The notes under the pieces: generated by a model
Told to the model about the DNA's origin: nothing
What the model saw: only the letters and a program-made list of their open reading frames with translations
Database searches by the model: none
Assembly: GCA_044228285.1 (NCBI GenBank)
Contig: JBGAVD010000002.1
Location: 124,001 to 188,000, forward strand
DNA: 64,000 nucleotides
DNA from: JBBATK01 sp044228285
GTDB lineage: Bacteria > Bacteroidota > Ignavibacteria > Kapaibacteriales > NICIL-2
Reading direction: 5' to 3'
Shown here: positions 18,784 to 28,940 of the stretch, one piece after another
Layout: every line of letters begins with the position of its first letter
How positions within the stretch are numbered: position 1 is the stretch's first letter
Made by a program: the position numbers and the translations under genes

Positions 18784-20292
18784 ATGGCAGAGCGCTTCTA
18801 CTATATCATCTCCAGCTTGAATCCAAGAGTACGCTTTATCGCTGTGCTCTGCCTTTGTGTGTGTGATTTACATGTCAGACTCTTTGCTCAGTCGGAAATG
18901 AACGACTACTCTCGGGTCGGACAATCCGCCATTGGTACAACCATGGTCAGCGATTACCAGTGCATTGGCATCAACCCAGCAAACCTAGGATTCATCCCCT
19001 CATCGATTGAGTTCAGGGCAACATCGCCCATCGATGGTGGTCTGGAGCGTTCAAGGCGTCGCCTGTCGTTTAGCATTGGCGAAGTTGGCGCGGCCGTTAA
19101 TTCCAATGCTATGGGAAGCTCTGATTTGTTGAATGCAATGTTCAGCGTAGGAGATCAGAACTTCAGTCAGGAAGAGAAGATTACCGCATCGCAGCGATTT
19201 TCAGGCAAAGGTGTTTTCCTCGATGCAGATGTCATTTCATTGGGAGTGAGTTATCAGACAGAGTATTCTGGTGGCTTTGCTTTTCAGCTGCGAGACCGCA
19301 TCTCTGCTCAGTTTGTATTCAACTCTTTCGCTGCACAGTTTGCATTCCTTGGTCGCAAAGCGCCATATTTTGATTCGAGCTACGTGTTGGACTGGAATAA
19401 GTCTGATACGGTTGGTGTCGCAAAGCACCCACAACTCTATTCTCAATTGTTTGACTCCACTCGCATTTCGATGAGCTGGACACGTGAATGGAGCGTGGCC
19501 TATGGACGTGATATCTACTACTCAGACAGAACGCAGATATACTTCGGGATGACCTTAAAGTATATACAAGGCTACGCCTTGTTGAACTCGTACATTGACG
19601 AGAAGAAGCATCTGACAGCGTACAGTTCTATAACACCTCTGTTTAACATCAACTACGGTAAGTCAACAACACCATCTCGCATAGACGGCTCTGGGATGTT
19701 ACCTGTTGGTTCCGGCTATGGTTTTGACTTTGGTGCAACGATGATTATTCGGCACAAGTATCGATTGAGCCTTAGCGTACTCGACATAGGAAGTGTGCGA
19801 TGGAAGGGGAATGTGTATTCCGCTGAAGACTACATCATGAACGGTGTTTCGTCGGCAGGCTTCAATTCGTATAACATCTTTGCAGAAGCACAAAAGATTA
19901 CCGGAAACGGCGGCTACTTCAAGTGGGCTGGTTTGCAAGAAGTGACAACTGCGCTTCCAACTCGCATACGTCTTGGAGGTTCCTATGAATATGGACACTT
20001 ACGAAACATGGGCGTTGACATCATTATACCTTTAAACACCAAAGATCCTGCAAACCTGAATACGATATTCGTCAGTGCTGGTGCGAATCACTACATACTC
20101 CCTTGGCTGTATGTTCAAGGTGGACTCACCTTTGGTGGCAGTATGGGCTTCAACATGCCTGCTGGAGTACTCTTCTCGGTGTATGGCGGCTTCTGGGAGT
20201 TTGGTATCTCCACGCGTGATCTTCTGACCTACGTAATCGATAAGAACCCTACTGTGGGCTGGTCGATTGCACTCTGTCGAGTGCGGATATAA
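18784..20292 (+). CDS. DUF5723-like outer-membrane beta-barrel protein
   Basis: The 502-aa protein has an N-terminal hydrophobic signal (VRFIAVLCLCVCDLHVRLFAQ). Its body is dominated by alternating polar and aromatic strands, with the NPANLGFIPSSIEFRATSPI segment near residue 60. This pattern is seen in Bacteroidota outer-membrane proteins annotated as DUF5723, distantly like PorV/FadL barrels. It sits 5 nt behind the oxidoreductase. No enzymatic motif is visible. A barrel or outer-membrane role is inferred from composition and the closing strands. Confidence 0.7.
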   Translation: MAERFYYIISSLNPRVRFIAVLCLCVCDLHVRLFAQSEMNDYSRVGQSAIGTTMVSDYQCIGINPANLGFIPSSIEFRATSPIDGGLERSRRRLSFSIGEVGAAVNSNAMGSSDLLNAMFSVGDQNFSQEEKITASQRFSGKGVFLDADVISLGVSYQTEYSGGFAFQLRDRISAQFVFNSFAAQFAFLGRKAPYFDSSYVLDWNKSDTVGVAKHPQLYSQLFDSTRISMSWTREWSVAYGRDIYYSDRTQIYFGMTLKYIQGYALLNSYIDEKKHLTAYSSITPLFNINYGKSTTPSRIDGSGMLPVGSGYGFDFGATMIIRHKYRLSLSVLDIGSVRWKGNVYSAEDYIMNGVSSAGFNSYNIFAEAQKITGNGGYFKWAGLQEVTTALPTRIRLGGSYEYGHLRNMGVDIIIPLNTKDPANLNTIFVSAGANHYILPWLYVQGGLTFGGSMGFNMPAGVLFSVYGGFWEFGISTRDLLTYVIDKNPTVGWSIALCRVRI

Positions 20293-20539
20293 CCACTGTC
20301 CTAACGTTACTCGGAGCGAGCGTCAGCTCATCCATCGAAAGCAATGAGTGAGTGATCAAGATGCACAGGTCGACGTCCTTGTTGCGGCGATCAATGTCTA
20401 TATCAGCAGAGGAATGCAACCTGACTCAAACGTTCCATACTACACGTTCCCACTCTCAAGTTCAGTTTCCTACGTTCTCAAGTTCACCGTTACTAACTAG
20501 CAGAGGAGAAAGCTCAGTACAGTATATACCGTCTGCGGA

Positions 20540-22618
20540 TTAATCTACCCTTATCAGCCATGATCTTGAGTTCTTGTCACTCTGTAGTACATAGACTCCT
20601 TTTGGTAGATGACTGAGATCAACAGCCTGGGTTTGTGAAGAAACGTGTTGCTGCCATTCAACTTGTCCTCGTACGTTCCAAAGAGTAAACACTGTTATCC
20701 CCGACTCGATGCGAAGCATTAGCTCTCCTTCTCGATACTGCACAAGGGAGATTCCATTTTCAGAAGAGACCGATACAATATCGATGACATCGATCACAGC
20801 ACTCATTGCTCCGCAACCGCGACGACTATAGTATCGGGCTTTGACTTGATAGCGTCCAGGCTCTTTGATCAAAAGAGAGTTGGTGTTTTCGTTTGCAATC
20901 GAGTCGCCATTTCTGTACCATGTGAAGAGATCTCCGTCCAGACAACTCAGAGTGTTAGCCACACGTTCAACTCGTGGAGGGTCTACAACAACATCGGCAA
21001 TTTCTTGAATGAGCGTGTCGCTTGTTGCACGGCAACAGTCATCCGTATGAAGAGCTAGAGCACTTAGGTGTATTATGCCAGGTCGAGTAATGGTATATAC
21101 GGGGCCAATGAATCCATCTGACCAAACAACGAGTGCTTTCGAATCGCAATATTCGGCATTTACACGAACGACGTCACCGCTACCCCTGCATATTTGCACA
21201 TAGTCGAGCAAGTTCAGCTTGAAGCTAGGTTGTATCGGTCTATCTACAATACAGCTCTCTGAACCCCAACTACAGGTTACAGGGTCAAACAGTTCAACCT
21301 TATACTTGCCTTCAACGCGTGCGTCTATGCTATCGGTAGTCTGTCCAGTGGACCAGCGTACATGAGAGTGGTTAGGGTTCCTAACACTAAGTCTTGCAAG
21401 AATACTGTCTTCGGCACATTTCGCTTGGTCTCTCACAAACAGAGTTGGTTTTTCGGGAATTCCAAAGCTGAGCACAATGGACTGGGCGTTGCTCTCTAAG
21501 CACTCATTGCTCTGCAGGGTAATTCTCTGTTCGCCTGGCTTACGAGCAACGTATCTATACTCTCTAGTAGTAACACTATCGGGCAGCCACAAAATGTTAG
21601 GGGCTGTGCTCAGAGACGATAGAGTGATGGTGTCGCCAACACAGAAACGACGACCCTTTACACCGATATCCGACTCTCGGATTGCTACGATTCCTGACTT
21701 TATGACTCCAGGACCAGGCGCTGGAGTGAGCCTTCTGATCACTTGTACTAGGTAGTATGTGAATCTTTCTTGAAAATAGTAACGCTCTAGTCTATCGCAG
21801 TCAATACTGTTTGACGTGCACTTTAGTTCTTTGTCGGCAAATCCACAGTGGCCTTGACCAGCACAAGTTTGAATCCATTTGCAGCGTTTAAGTAAGGCTT
21901 CGTAGAGCTCATGTACATGTTTAAGGCGAAAAGAGTCACAGGTTGTATCAGCAAGTAAGAAGTACGTAGGTGCAGATATGCTCCTGCAGGCATCGATCGC
22001 ACTAGGAGATGTTTCTGAAGGCGAAAGTGCGGCAACAGATTCTAAGGCGAATGCAGTAGAATATTTACCAGCAGCCGCACAGAGCAAGGCTGCGGACGCG
22101 CCATAGCCATGTCCTGATAGTATGCAATGATTACCAATATGCCCGTACCACTTTGAATGGATCTGTTGGTTCTCGCTCGCCACGTAGTCTAAACAAGCTT
22201 GAAGGTCGCTTGCAGCCTCATTTGCATTCGTGTCATTGGGACAACTTAGTAGAGGTGAAATCCAAAGTACATTCTGGCCCGCGAGCGTTAGTGTGAATCG
22301 ACTTAGTTGTTTGTACCAATCTCCTTTCGCATTTGAGTCGGCTGCAAAAGCAAACACCGTATATGGCTTGATTGACCGAGCATACGTTCCAGCCAAGTCT
22401 TTGTCTTTGCCGTCTTCATCCGCACTATAGTATATCACTACGTCTATGTTCCTCCCTCTGACAGAATTGTAAACGCTCGTGTACTCGTATGAAACGAACT
22501 CACAAGCGAAAGCGCTAAAACTACAGAAGATGAATGTTAGAGTATGTATCAGGGCCACTTTGCGGGCAATTCTCGCGAGCGATGCGTTGAGAGATCTCGA
22601 CCAAGTATGAATTGTCAT
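20540..22618 (-). CDS. T9SS-exported alpha/beta-hydrolase-like protein lacking the nucleophile serine (paralog A)
   Basis: This 692-aa protein has an N-terminal signal segment (LIHTLTFIFCSFSAFA). Residues about 45-320 look like an alpha/beta-hydrolase fold: the nucleophile-elbow region reads ILSGHGYGASAAL, with Gly171 (codon GGC) where serine is expected, and a histidine appears in GQGHCGFAD. The middle carries Ig-like/beta-sandwich segments (LSVRNPNHSHVRWSTGQT, EGKYKVELFD), and the end is T9SS-like (LSHLPKGVYVLQSD...WLIRVD). The ATG at 22618 is preferred because the longer frame overlaps the upstream gene and lacks a signal-like start. It is a tandem paralog of the next gene, sharing layout and the GHGxG substitution. 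It may be a binding protein or pseudoenzyme. Confidence 0.7.
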   Translation of the reverse strand: MTIHTWSRSLNASLARIARKVALIHTLTFIFCSFSAFACEFVSYEYTSVYNSVRGRNIDVVIYYSADEDGKDKDLAGTYARSIKPYTVFAFAADSNAKGDWYKQLSRFTLTLAGQNVLWISPLLSCPNDTNANEAASDLQACLDYVASENQQIHSKWYGHIGNHCILSGHGYGASAALLCAAAGKYSTAFALESVAALSPSETSPSAIDACRSISAPTYFLLADTTCDSFRLKHVHELYEALLKRCKWIQTCAGQGHCGFADKELKCTSNSIDCDRLERYYFQERFTYYLVQVIRRLTPAPGPGVIKSGIVAIRESDIGVKGRRFCVGDTITLSSLSTAPNILWLPDSVTTREYRYVARKPGEQRITLQSNECLESNAQSIVLSFGIPEKPTLFVRDQAKCAEDSILARLSVRNPNHSHVRWSTGQTTDSIDARVEGKYKVELFDPVTCSWGSESCIVDRPIQPSFKLNLLDYVQICRGSGDVVRVNAEYCDSKALVVWSDGFIGPVYTITRPGIIHLSALALHTDDCCRATSDTLIQEIADVVVDPPRVERVANTLSCLDGDLFTWYRNGDSIANENTNSLLIKEPGRYQVKARYYSRRGCGAMSAVIDVIDIVSVSSENGISLVQYREGELMLRIESGITVFTLWNVRGQVEWQQHVSSQTQAVDLSHLPKGVYVLQSDKNSRSWLIRVD

Positions 22619-22692
22619 AGTATTATCTTTCCGTTGTCTGTTAGATGTTAACAGAGTACTTTGGTGATGAGTACACGTTTGAGATGTACTAG

Positions 22693-24798
22693 TTATCGAA
22701 CTGTCACGAACGCAACAGGACTGGTGTTTCCGTCGAGCGCTGCTAAGTACCAGCCAGCATCGAGTCCGCTGCAATCATGAGACATCGCGTTCGAAGCCAT
22801 TTGAGTAGAGAAGACGAGCTCTCCGACTACATTCACAATTCGAAGACTGGAACCAAGAGGCGCTCCTTCAATTCGGAGCAAGCCATCCATATAGAATATT
22901 TTTATTGAATCACCAAGGCTTTGAACGGGACTGGGACTATCGGCTATCAAGGTGTTACTCATTCGGCCGCATCTCTGACTGTCTGACCATTCGACGTACA
23001 CTGAATATTGAGAGTGCGGCACAGCAGGTATAACTCTCTGACGGTATTCACTACGAGCTACACCATTCACATACCACGTGTAATAATCGCCATTACTAGC
23101 AACCATAGTAGTACCTTTTTGCCAAATGTATGCCTCGGGAGTGTCATAGTTGTGAACGTAAAGTGTGATGGGGTCTGTAACCGCATCACACGCAGACGAA
23201 AACAAACTTCGTGCAACAGCCGATATAATGTATTTGCCGACCTCAGTGATAATCAGTTCGGGACCACGAGTGCCATCCATCCATACAATAGAATCATAGC
23301 GTGTTGGATCATAAACTAATCGAGCGTGAATAGCTCCAGCTCCATTACACAGATTAGTGAACGTATCTACACGGATCTTGAGTCGAGGTGCAAGAGAGTA
23401 GTTGATACTGACCGAATCGATAGACCAGGAACAACTGGCTTTGTCGAAGGCACGAACAGAGTACTTGCCAAGTGAGTTAATGACGATGGTATCAGAACGC
23501 TCACCAGTTGACCACTCATATTCCATTTCTGGTCTTTGCGGCACCGCCCTAAGTACTGTTTGACGATTTGGGCAAATAGCCTGTTGGACATCAATGCGCA
23601 CCGTCTCTGAGACGCCTGTCACGATTGGTATAGAGAGTACTTCTTTCGACTCACATAGTTCACTCTCAAGGAAAACATGATTCACTGAGTCTTTGGCTCT
23701 GAAGCAATACTCTATAGTGCGAACAGAGTCAGGAAGCCAGAGGATGCTCGTCCGTGGGCCGTTGTAACGAAGAGTTACTGTGTCGCCACGACAAAGCTTT
23801 TTCCTTGAGCACTGAACATGGGAAAGGTCGAACTTTGGCACGGTAGTTTGAAAAACACCAGCACCTTGCTGTGTGCTGAGTGCGTAACTAGGTGTGAGTA
23901 GTTTGCTGAGATAGTACGACACACAGTTATAGGCGTTATACTGAGATTCTCGATTCTCACACAGGCTGCTTTGATTTGAGTAGTGAAGACTGTCTACAAA
24001 GATTTGGTGTCCGCAATCATTGAGGACCAAATAGGCTTTACAGTTGATCCGAATTGCATTGTACACCAATTGAGCATTTGTCGCAGCTGGACTTTGGCAG
24101 TCCAATTGACCTGCAATGATAAGACTGGGGCTTTGGTTGACCGAGCAAGCTTCGAGGGTGCCCTTAAGTGTTACATCTGGAGCAAGCGCTACAACAGCGG
24201 TGATCATAATATGCTGCTCTGCAGCTTTCGAACTTGCTATGAGGGCGATACTTGCGCCAAAGCCATGGCCGCAGAGAATGTTCTTTTGTGGCCTTGCTGA
24301 GTACCACATCGACTCTTTTCTAGCCACTTGATTCTTCATCATCTGGATACACGCAAGCATGTCAAGGGCTAGAACCTTGGTGTCCGTAATCTGATTATAG
24401 TTGATGATGGGGCAAACAAAAACGCTATTGTTGTTCCGTTCTATTGAACGATAGATCAATGACTCGTAACTATTTACAGAATTTCCTTTCTCATGGCCAA
24501 AAGTGATGATGGTTAGCTGATTCATCCAAGGACCTACGATCCCACCAAGGCGTAACTGCAAATTACTTTCATAGTATAGTCGAGCACTTACAGTTCTGCC
24601 TGAGTTGGGATCAACGAAACTTGTATCTCTAGATTCTACATAACATGCTTGCGTATCATGTGAGCTGATGAGTGCGATTAATAGGTATACACTCAAGCCA
24701 CGAACCATGATTGATAGGCTTGACAAGATTTGTTTGCGAACAAAAGTGCTGTTACCAACGTATTCGATCTGTTCTTGAGATGCAGTATAAGGTATCAT
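22693..24798 (-). CDS. T9SS-exported alpha/beta-hydrolase-like protein lacking the nucleophile serine (paralog B)
   Basis: This 701-aa paralog of the downstream gene has a signal-like segment (LSVYLLIALISSHDTQA) around residues 35-51. A hydrolase-like domain follows with elbow ILCGHGFGASIAL (Gly179, codon GGC, replacing Ser), a probable acid in IIAGQLDCQSP and a histidine in NDCGHQIF. Ig-like segments (MEYEWSTGERSDTIVI, GKYSVRAFD) lead to a C-terminal sorting-like tail (LDAGWYLAALDG...VAFVTVR). An excellent Shine-Dalgarno (AAGGAGG, 4-nt spacing) sits before the ATG at 24798 and decides this start, unusual in this genome. The 74-nt gap to the next gene suggests cotranscription. Confidence 0.7.
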   Translation of the reverse strand: MIPYTASQEQIEYVGNSTFVRKQILSSLSIMVRGLSVYLLIALISSHDTQACYVESRDTSFVDPNSGRTVSARLYYESNLQLRLGGIVGPWMNQLTIITFGHEKGNSVNSYESLIYRSIERNNNSVFVCPIINYNQITDTKVLALDMLACIQMMKNQVARKESMWYSARPQKNILCGHGFGASIALIASSKAAEQHIMITAVVALAPDVTLKGTLEACSVNQSPSLIIAGQLDCQSPAATNAQLVYNAIRINCKAYLVLNDCGHQIFVDSLHYSNQSSLCENRESQYNAYNCVSYYLSKLLTPSYALSTQQGAGVFQTTVPKFDLSHVQCSRKKLCRGDTVTLRYNGPRTSILWLPDSVRTIEYCFRAKDSVNHVFLESELCESKEVLSIPIVTGVSETVRIDVQQAICPNRQTVLRAVPQRPEMEYEWSTGERSDTIVINSLGKYSVRAFDKASCSWSIDSVSINYSLAPRLKIRVDTFTNLCNGAGAIHARLVYDPTRYDSIVWMDGTRGPELIITEVGKYIISAVARSLFSSACDAVTDPITLYVHNYDTPEAYIWQKGTTMVASNGDYYTWYVNGVARSEYRQRVIPAVPHSQYSVYVEWSDSQRCGRMSNTLIADSPSPVQSLGDSIKIFYMDGLLRIEGAPLGSSLRIVNVVGELVFSTQMASNAMSHDCSGLDAGWYLAALDGNTSPVAFVTVR

Positions 24799-24802
24799 GT
24801 AA

Positions 24803-24809
24803 CCTCCTT
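24803..24809 (-). promoter_or_regulatory. Strong Shine-Dalgarno AAGGAGG
   Basis: On the minus strand AAGGAGG precedes the ATG at 24798 by 4 nt. Most starts in the window have no comparable site. Confidence 0.7.
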
Positions 24810-25450
24810 GAGTATTGAGGATGATTAGGCATGTCTCCAGATAGATGCTCCTTATAGAACGGGGCTCTGCTACCTGTGGGAGGATTCTCTACAACTGTTT
24901 AGTGCTCCAACGAGTAACCAGTCGAGATATCTCTTAACAAAACTCGTGCATCGTGAGCGCTTTGAAAATGTCAGCGCAGTGCATGAAATGACTGCAAGAT
25001 TGCTTGCCAAGCAAGCAAAGGTTTGAGCCTTTTGAACTCGATCAAGAAGGGCTGGGGAACTTGAACGATGCACATTTACTACGTGCTGATCTCATTGAGA
25101 AATGGCCTAAATGCGTCGGAATTAGGCTGTTGACCTACATAGAACACTACGGATGTGAAGAAACGCGATTGTGTAGGTGTGATGCGTTCTTGAATGCAGC
25201 GGATGCTGGGTACACGTGTCAAAGTTCGCAGAATTGTGTCAGAGCGGAATGAAGTTTTCTAGATTTTTTTTTACAACGAGGGAGGGCTTTACACGAATCT
25301 TGTCAGAGAGAGATTAGAGAGAGTTTCCAATCTGCAACTTGTTGTCTGAGCTCAGCGAGTGTGGTTGAGACCCATCTGAGCTGAAGATGTTGTAGGTGAA
25401 AATTACCAGTTCAAATCGTCATTGACGTATCAACAATTAGGCTGAACTGC
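24810..25450. other. Intergenic region of about 640 nt, no gene seen
   Basis: Short ORFs on both strands lack recognisable protein character. A 7-bp hairpin (TTGCTTG / CAAGCAA, 25000-25018) and a T-rich tract at 25265-25273 are the only local structures noted. Confidence 0.4.
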
Positions 25451-25756
25451 TTAAGGCTTAGGTCGAATACTCGTGCGCACACTATCCATCATCTTACGAA
25501 ACGACTCCGGACTCTTACTTAGTTCTTGGAAAGTTTCTTTGAAGCTCGCCTTCGTGTAGCCGTTGGCTTTGAGAATAGAATCTACTTTGGCATTGGCGAC
25601 GGAGGTGTCTGCAATCTGCTCACGCAATAACAGAATCTGACCATAAGTATCACTAAAGTGCTTGGTGTCGCTTTGTTCAGAACATGCCGCAACAAAAATG
25701 ACAACTATGCATACTGTACAAGCGCGAAGAATCTGGAGCAAGACTAGTCGGTTCAT
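25451..25756 (-). CDS. Small lipoprotein downstream of lon
   Basis: The 101-aa protein has an N-terminal hydrophobic segment and lipobox (VVIFVAAC, Cys at about 25), then a helical, charged mature part (YGQILLLREQIADTS, KVDSILKANGYTKASF). I do not recognise a family with certainty; the layout resembles small DUF4296-type lipoproteins of Bacteroidota. It starts 57 nt after the lon stop, with a strong hairpin between, so it may be expressed partly by read-through from lon or separately. Confidence 0.65.
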   Translation of the reverse strand: MNRLVLLQILRACTVCIVVIFVAACSEQSDTKHFSDTYGQILLLREQIADTSVANAKVDSILKANGYTKASFKETFQELSKSPESFRKMMDSVRTSIRPKP

Positions 25757-25772
25757 GTGTGAGTTAGGATAG

Positions 25773-25807
25773 TTTCTCCTTCCGCAGCGAAGCTGCGGAA
25801 GGAGAAA
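25773..25807. terminator. 16-bp perfect hairpin after lon, no U-tract
   Basis: TTTCTCCTTCCGCAGC (25773-25788), loop GAA, and the exact reverse complement (25792-25807). It lies 6 nt beyond the lon stop. The minus-strand side lacks a T-run, so it is a terminator-like or RNA-stabilising stem rather than a classic intrinsic terminator. Confidence 0.65.
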
Positions 25808-25812
25808 AGAAA

Positions 25813-28377
25813 TTAGGCAATCAGATTCTTAGAACTTGATCCGGCTGCACGTGAGCCAGTTGCGCTTGGTTGCGTGTTCAAGACAAAGGTCTCGCGAAAA
25901 GCGAAGGGAATTGCTTCCTGAACACTGCTTACATAGCGAATGTTCAATCCTTCCTTTACTTGTGGTGCAATGTCTTCAACATCCTTCTCGTTTTCACGTG
26001 GGACGATTACTGTTGTTGCGCCATGACGCTTTGCCGCTAAGAGTTTCTCATTCAAACCACCAATGGCTAAGACATTTCCGCGCAACGTAACCTCACCAGT
26101 CATCGCAACATCGCCACGAACACGACGTCCGCTTGCGGCGGAGAGCAGTGCTATTGACATGGTGATGCCTGCGCTAGGACCGTCCTTTGGAATAGCTCCT
26201 TCTGGAACGTGAATGTGAATCTCTTTGGCTTTTGCAAACTCATCATCGATTCCAAACAATGCGGTGTTCGCGCGAATGTAGGAGAGTGCAGCTTGGGCAG
26301 ATTCTTTCATTACATCACCAAGCTTGCCTGTAAGTGTGAGCTTTTCAGCACCAGGCATAATCGTTACTTCAACTGGAAGGGTGTCACCACCAACACTGGT
26401 CCAAGCCAAGCCCGTAACAACTCCAACCTTGTCTTGCAACTCTGCAGCCTTGGTTTTGAACTTTGGAGCCTTAAGAAGTTTGTCGACAGCTTTGAGGTCG
26501 ACGACGTAGTGTTTCTTGGCAACAAACTTCTTAAACTCAGAACTATCACGCAGAGCAACAATTGCTTGAGATTCAGAAGATTCTTTACGCAGTGCCACTT
26601 TTTGTCCAACTTCGCTCACAATCTCTTTCGCCAACTTCCGAAGCACACCCGAGAGCTCTCGCTCAAGCTGACGAACGCCTGCTTCGCGAGTATATCCGTG
26701 AATGATCTTTAGAATAGCATCGTCGTCAAAGCGGATGTCCACATCTTTCAATCCGAGCTGCTCAATTTGCTTTGGTAGGATGTGACGTTTAGCGATTTCA
26801 ACTTTATCGATGTCTAGATACGAGTTCAGCTCAATAACTTCCATTCTGTCAAGCAGCGGCAGGGGTATGTCGTACTTCACATTCGCGGTTGCAATGAATA
26901 GAACCTTCGAGAGATCATAATCAACTTCAATGAAGTGATCGTTGAATGCGTGATTTTGTTCCGGATCAAGCACCTCCAACAAGGCTGAAGCAGGGTCGCC
27001 ACGGAAGTCCGAGCTCATTTTATCTACTTCATCAAGAAGAATGACAGGATTCACACTGCCAGCGCGCTTCATGCTTTGAATGATCTTTCCTGGTAGAGAG
27101 CCAATGTATGTACGACGGTGTCCACGGATCTCTGCTTCATCCCGAACACCACCAAGTGAAATGCGGACGAACTTTCTGCCTAGCGAACGGGCAATTGATG
27201 AAGCTAGGGATGTTTTACCAACACCTGGAGGTCCTGTCAAACACAGGATTTGTCCACGAACGGAGTTCGTTAGATTCAAAACCGAAATGTACTCAAGTAT
27301 GCGTTCCTTTGGCTTTTCCAGGTCATAGTGATCGTTGTCGAGCACAGCTCGAACGTTGTCGATGTTGAGATTATCTGCAGTTCGGGTTGTCCAAGGTAGA
27401 GAACTCAGCCATTCCAGATAGGTGCGTGTTACACCATACTCGGGCGACATCGGCGGAGTCTTCTTTAGTCTATCAAACTCCTCCATGACTTTGGCAAGGA
27501 CTGGCTCTGGCATTTCAGCCTTCTCAATTGCATCCTTGATACCACCAAGCTCTGTGCTTGATGCGAACTCGTCATCGTCACCAAGTTCCTTTTGCAGCGC
27601 TCGAATCTGCTCTTGTATGAAGTACTTTCTCTGATTCTTTTGGATGGAATCGTTCACCTTCACATCAATCTCTTCTTCGAGCTTGAGCAATTCCAGCTCA
27701 GCGCTCATCAAAGTGTTGATCTCTAGAAACTGATCATAGATGCTGGTAGCGCTGAGGATCTTCTGCTTGTTTTCAACTGAGGTGCTGATGTTGGCTGCGA
27801 TGTAATAGAGCTTGTGATACTCATCACTAATAGTGTCTAGTGCTGCTGCAACTTCTGGAGGAAGATTGCGCGAAGCATGTACGTAGTCGAAAAAGAGATC
27901 GCGGGAACGGTGCATGACCGCGCTGAACTCTTTGGTGTTTGGAATCGCATCTTGTTTAATGATGTCGATCGTAGCTTCCATGCAGCGCGGATTCTCAATA
28001 GCTGAAGAGATGCGACCTTGGTACACACCTTCAACTAAGACTTTCAACAACTGGTTTGGAAGACGAAGTACCTGCATGATGCGCGCTACGGTTCCATACT
28101 CATTCAAATCCGTCAGTTTGGGATCGTCTACCGATGCATCGCGCTGAGCGGACACAAAAATGAGTTTCTCACGTTCCAGTGCTTCAGTAACTGCATTGAG
28201 TGAGCTCGCACGACCAATCAACACTGGAAAGATCATGTTTGGAAAGATGATCACATCCCGAAGCGGGAGTATGGTGTACGCGTTCTTTGAACGAGGTCCA
28301 GTCTTCTTCGTGTTCTTTGCGTTGCTTTTTCCTGCACTCTGTAGGTTGCTCTTTGAGCTTGTTGTCTTCTTCGCCAT
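25813..28377 (-). CDS. lon: ATP-dependent protease Lon (LonA type)
   Basis: The 854-aa protein has a basic Lys/Ser/Asn-rich N-terminal extension (about 1-33), the LON substrate-recognition domain (ILPLRDVIIFPNMIFPVLIG), a coiled-coil linker, an AAA+ module (Walker A GPPGVGKTS, Walker B VILLDEVDKM) and the C-terminal Ser-Lys protease domain. The catalytic dyad is Ser735 in PKDGPSAGITM and Lys778 in GGLNEKL, with the usual 43-residue spacing. It degrades misfolded and regulatory proteins in the cytoplasm. A weak promoter (TTG, 16 nt, TATATTCG) lies upstream on the minus strand. Confidence 0.97.
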   Translation of the reverse strand: MAKKTTSSKSNLQSAGKSNAKNTKKTGPRSKNAYTILPLRDVIIFPNMIFPVLIGRASSLNAVTEALEREKLIFVSAQRDASVDDPKLTDLNEYGTVARIMQVLRLPNQLLKVLVEGVYQGRISSAIENPRCMEATIDIIKQDAIPNTKEFSAVMHRSRDLFFDYVHASRNLPPEVAAALDTISDEYHKLYYIAANISTSVENKQKILSATSIYDQFLEINTLMSAELELLKLEEEIDVKVNDSIQKNQRKYFIQEQIRALQKELGDDDEFASSTELGGIKDAIEKAEMPEPVLAKVMEEFDRLKKTPPMSPEYGVTRTYLEWLSSLPWTTRTADNLNIDNVRAVLDNDHYDLEKPKERILEYISVLNLTNSVRGQILCLTGPPGVGKTSLASSIARSLGRKFVRISLGGVRDEAEIRGHRRTYIGSLPGKIIQSMKRAGSVNPVILLDEVDKMSSDFRGDPASALLEVLDPEQNHAFNDHFIEVDYDLSKVLFIATANVKYDIPLPLLDRMEVIELNSYLDIDKVEIAKRHILPKQIEQLGLKDVDIRFDDDAILKIIHGYTREAGVRQLERELSGVLRKLAKEIVSEVGQKVALRKESSESQAIVALRDSSEFKKFVAKKHYVVDLKAVDKLLKAPKFKTKAAELQDKVGVVTGLAWTSVGGDTLPVEVTIMPGAEKLTLTGKLGDVMKESAQAALSYIRANTALFGIDDEFAKAKEIHIHVPEGAIPKDGPSAGITMSIALLSAASGRRVRGDVAMTGEVTLRGNVLAIGGLNEKLLAAKRHGATTVIVPRENEKDVEDIAPQVKEGLNIRYVSSVQEAIPFAFRETFVLNTQPSATGSRAAGSSSKNLIA

Positions 28378-28940
28378 TATAATACTACTTTAAGGTGATG
28401 CTGCTTGGGCAAACTACGAATATACGGAGAGCCTTGCCCTCAATGATCCGCAGCCGTGAGGCTTCATGGACGGATGGAGTGCAGTGCTATTGGTGAGCGT
28501 GGGGAGTTGGGGGACCTAAGTTGCATGAATTGTACTGGAATCTCGTTGCAAAGGCCGAAAAACACTTAAAAAGACAGTATTGTAGCGATGTGTGAACTCA
28601 TACCCAGACTCTGCTGCCGTCTAAGCACTCCATAGAGCACATTCCTCAAGAAACGGCAGAGGAGTTAGCAGTCCCATCTCTGAGAGCGATTTCCAGGTCT
28701 ACTTGCAGGTGGTGCGTTGATATTGCGCGGAGTATAGCATAGTGCGGATTGTTCACATGGGACCAGGCTTGGACAAGCAATGAAGATGCTTCCAACAAAC
28801 GAGTATTCATCCTTAGCAGAATTCTATCTAGAGTGGTCTGATACGCAAATCCAGCATGAATGTGTTGCGTAGGTGTACGGACCAAGTGTAGTTGCAGGCT
28901 AGCTTGGTACTTGGAATGATGTGAGAGCTTTTACTTTGGG
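28378..28940. other. Intergenic region, no supported gene
   Basis: This separates lon from the small gene after moxR. A 79-codon minus-strand frame (28646-28885) exists, but it has no signal, motif or start context that I trust. I treat it as non-coding or decayed. Confidence 0.4.

Noticed and set aside
22619..22774. N-terminal extension of paralog A to 22774
   Set aside because: It would overlap the upstream paralog's coding end and bury the signal peptide 70 residues inside; ATG 22618 is better.
28646..28885. 79-codon minus-strand ORF between lon and moxR
   Set aside because: No signal, domain or ribosome site; composition is not convincing.
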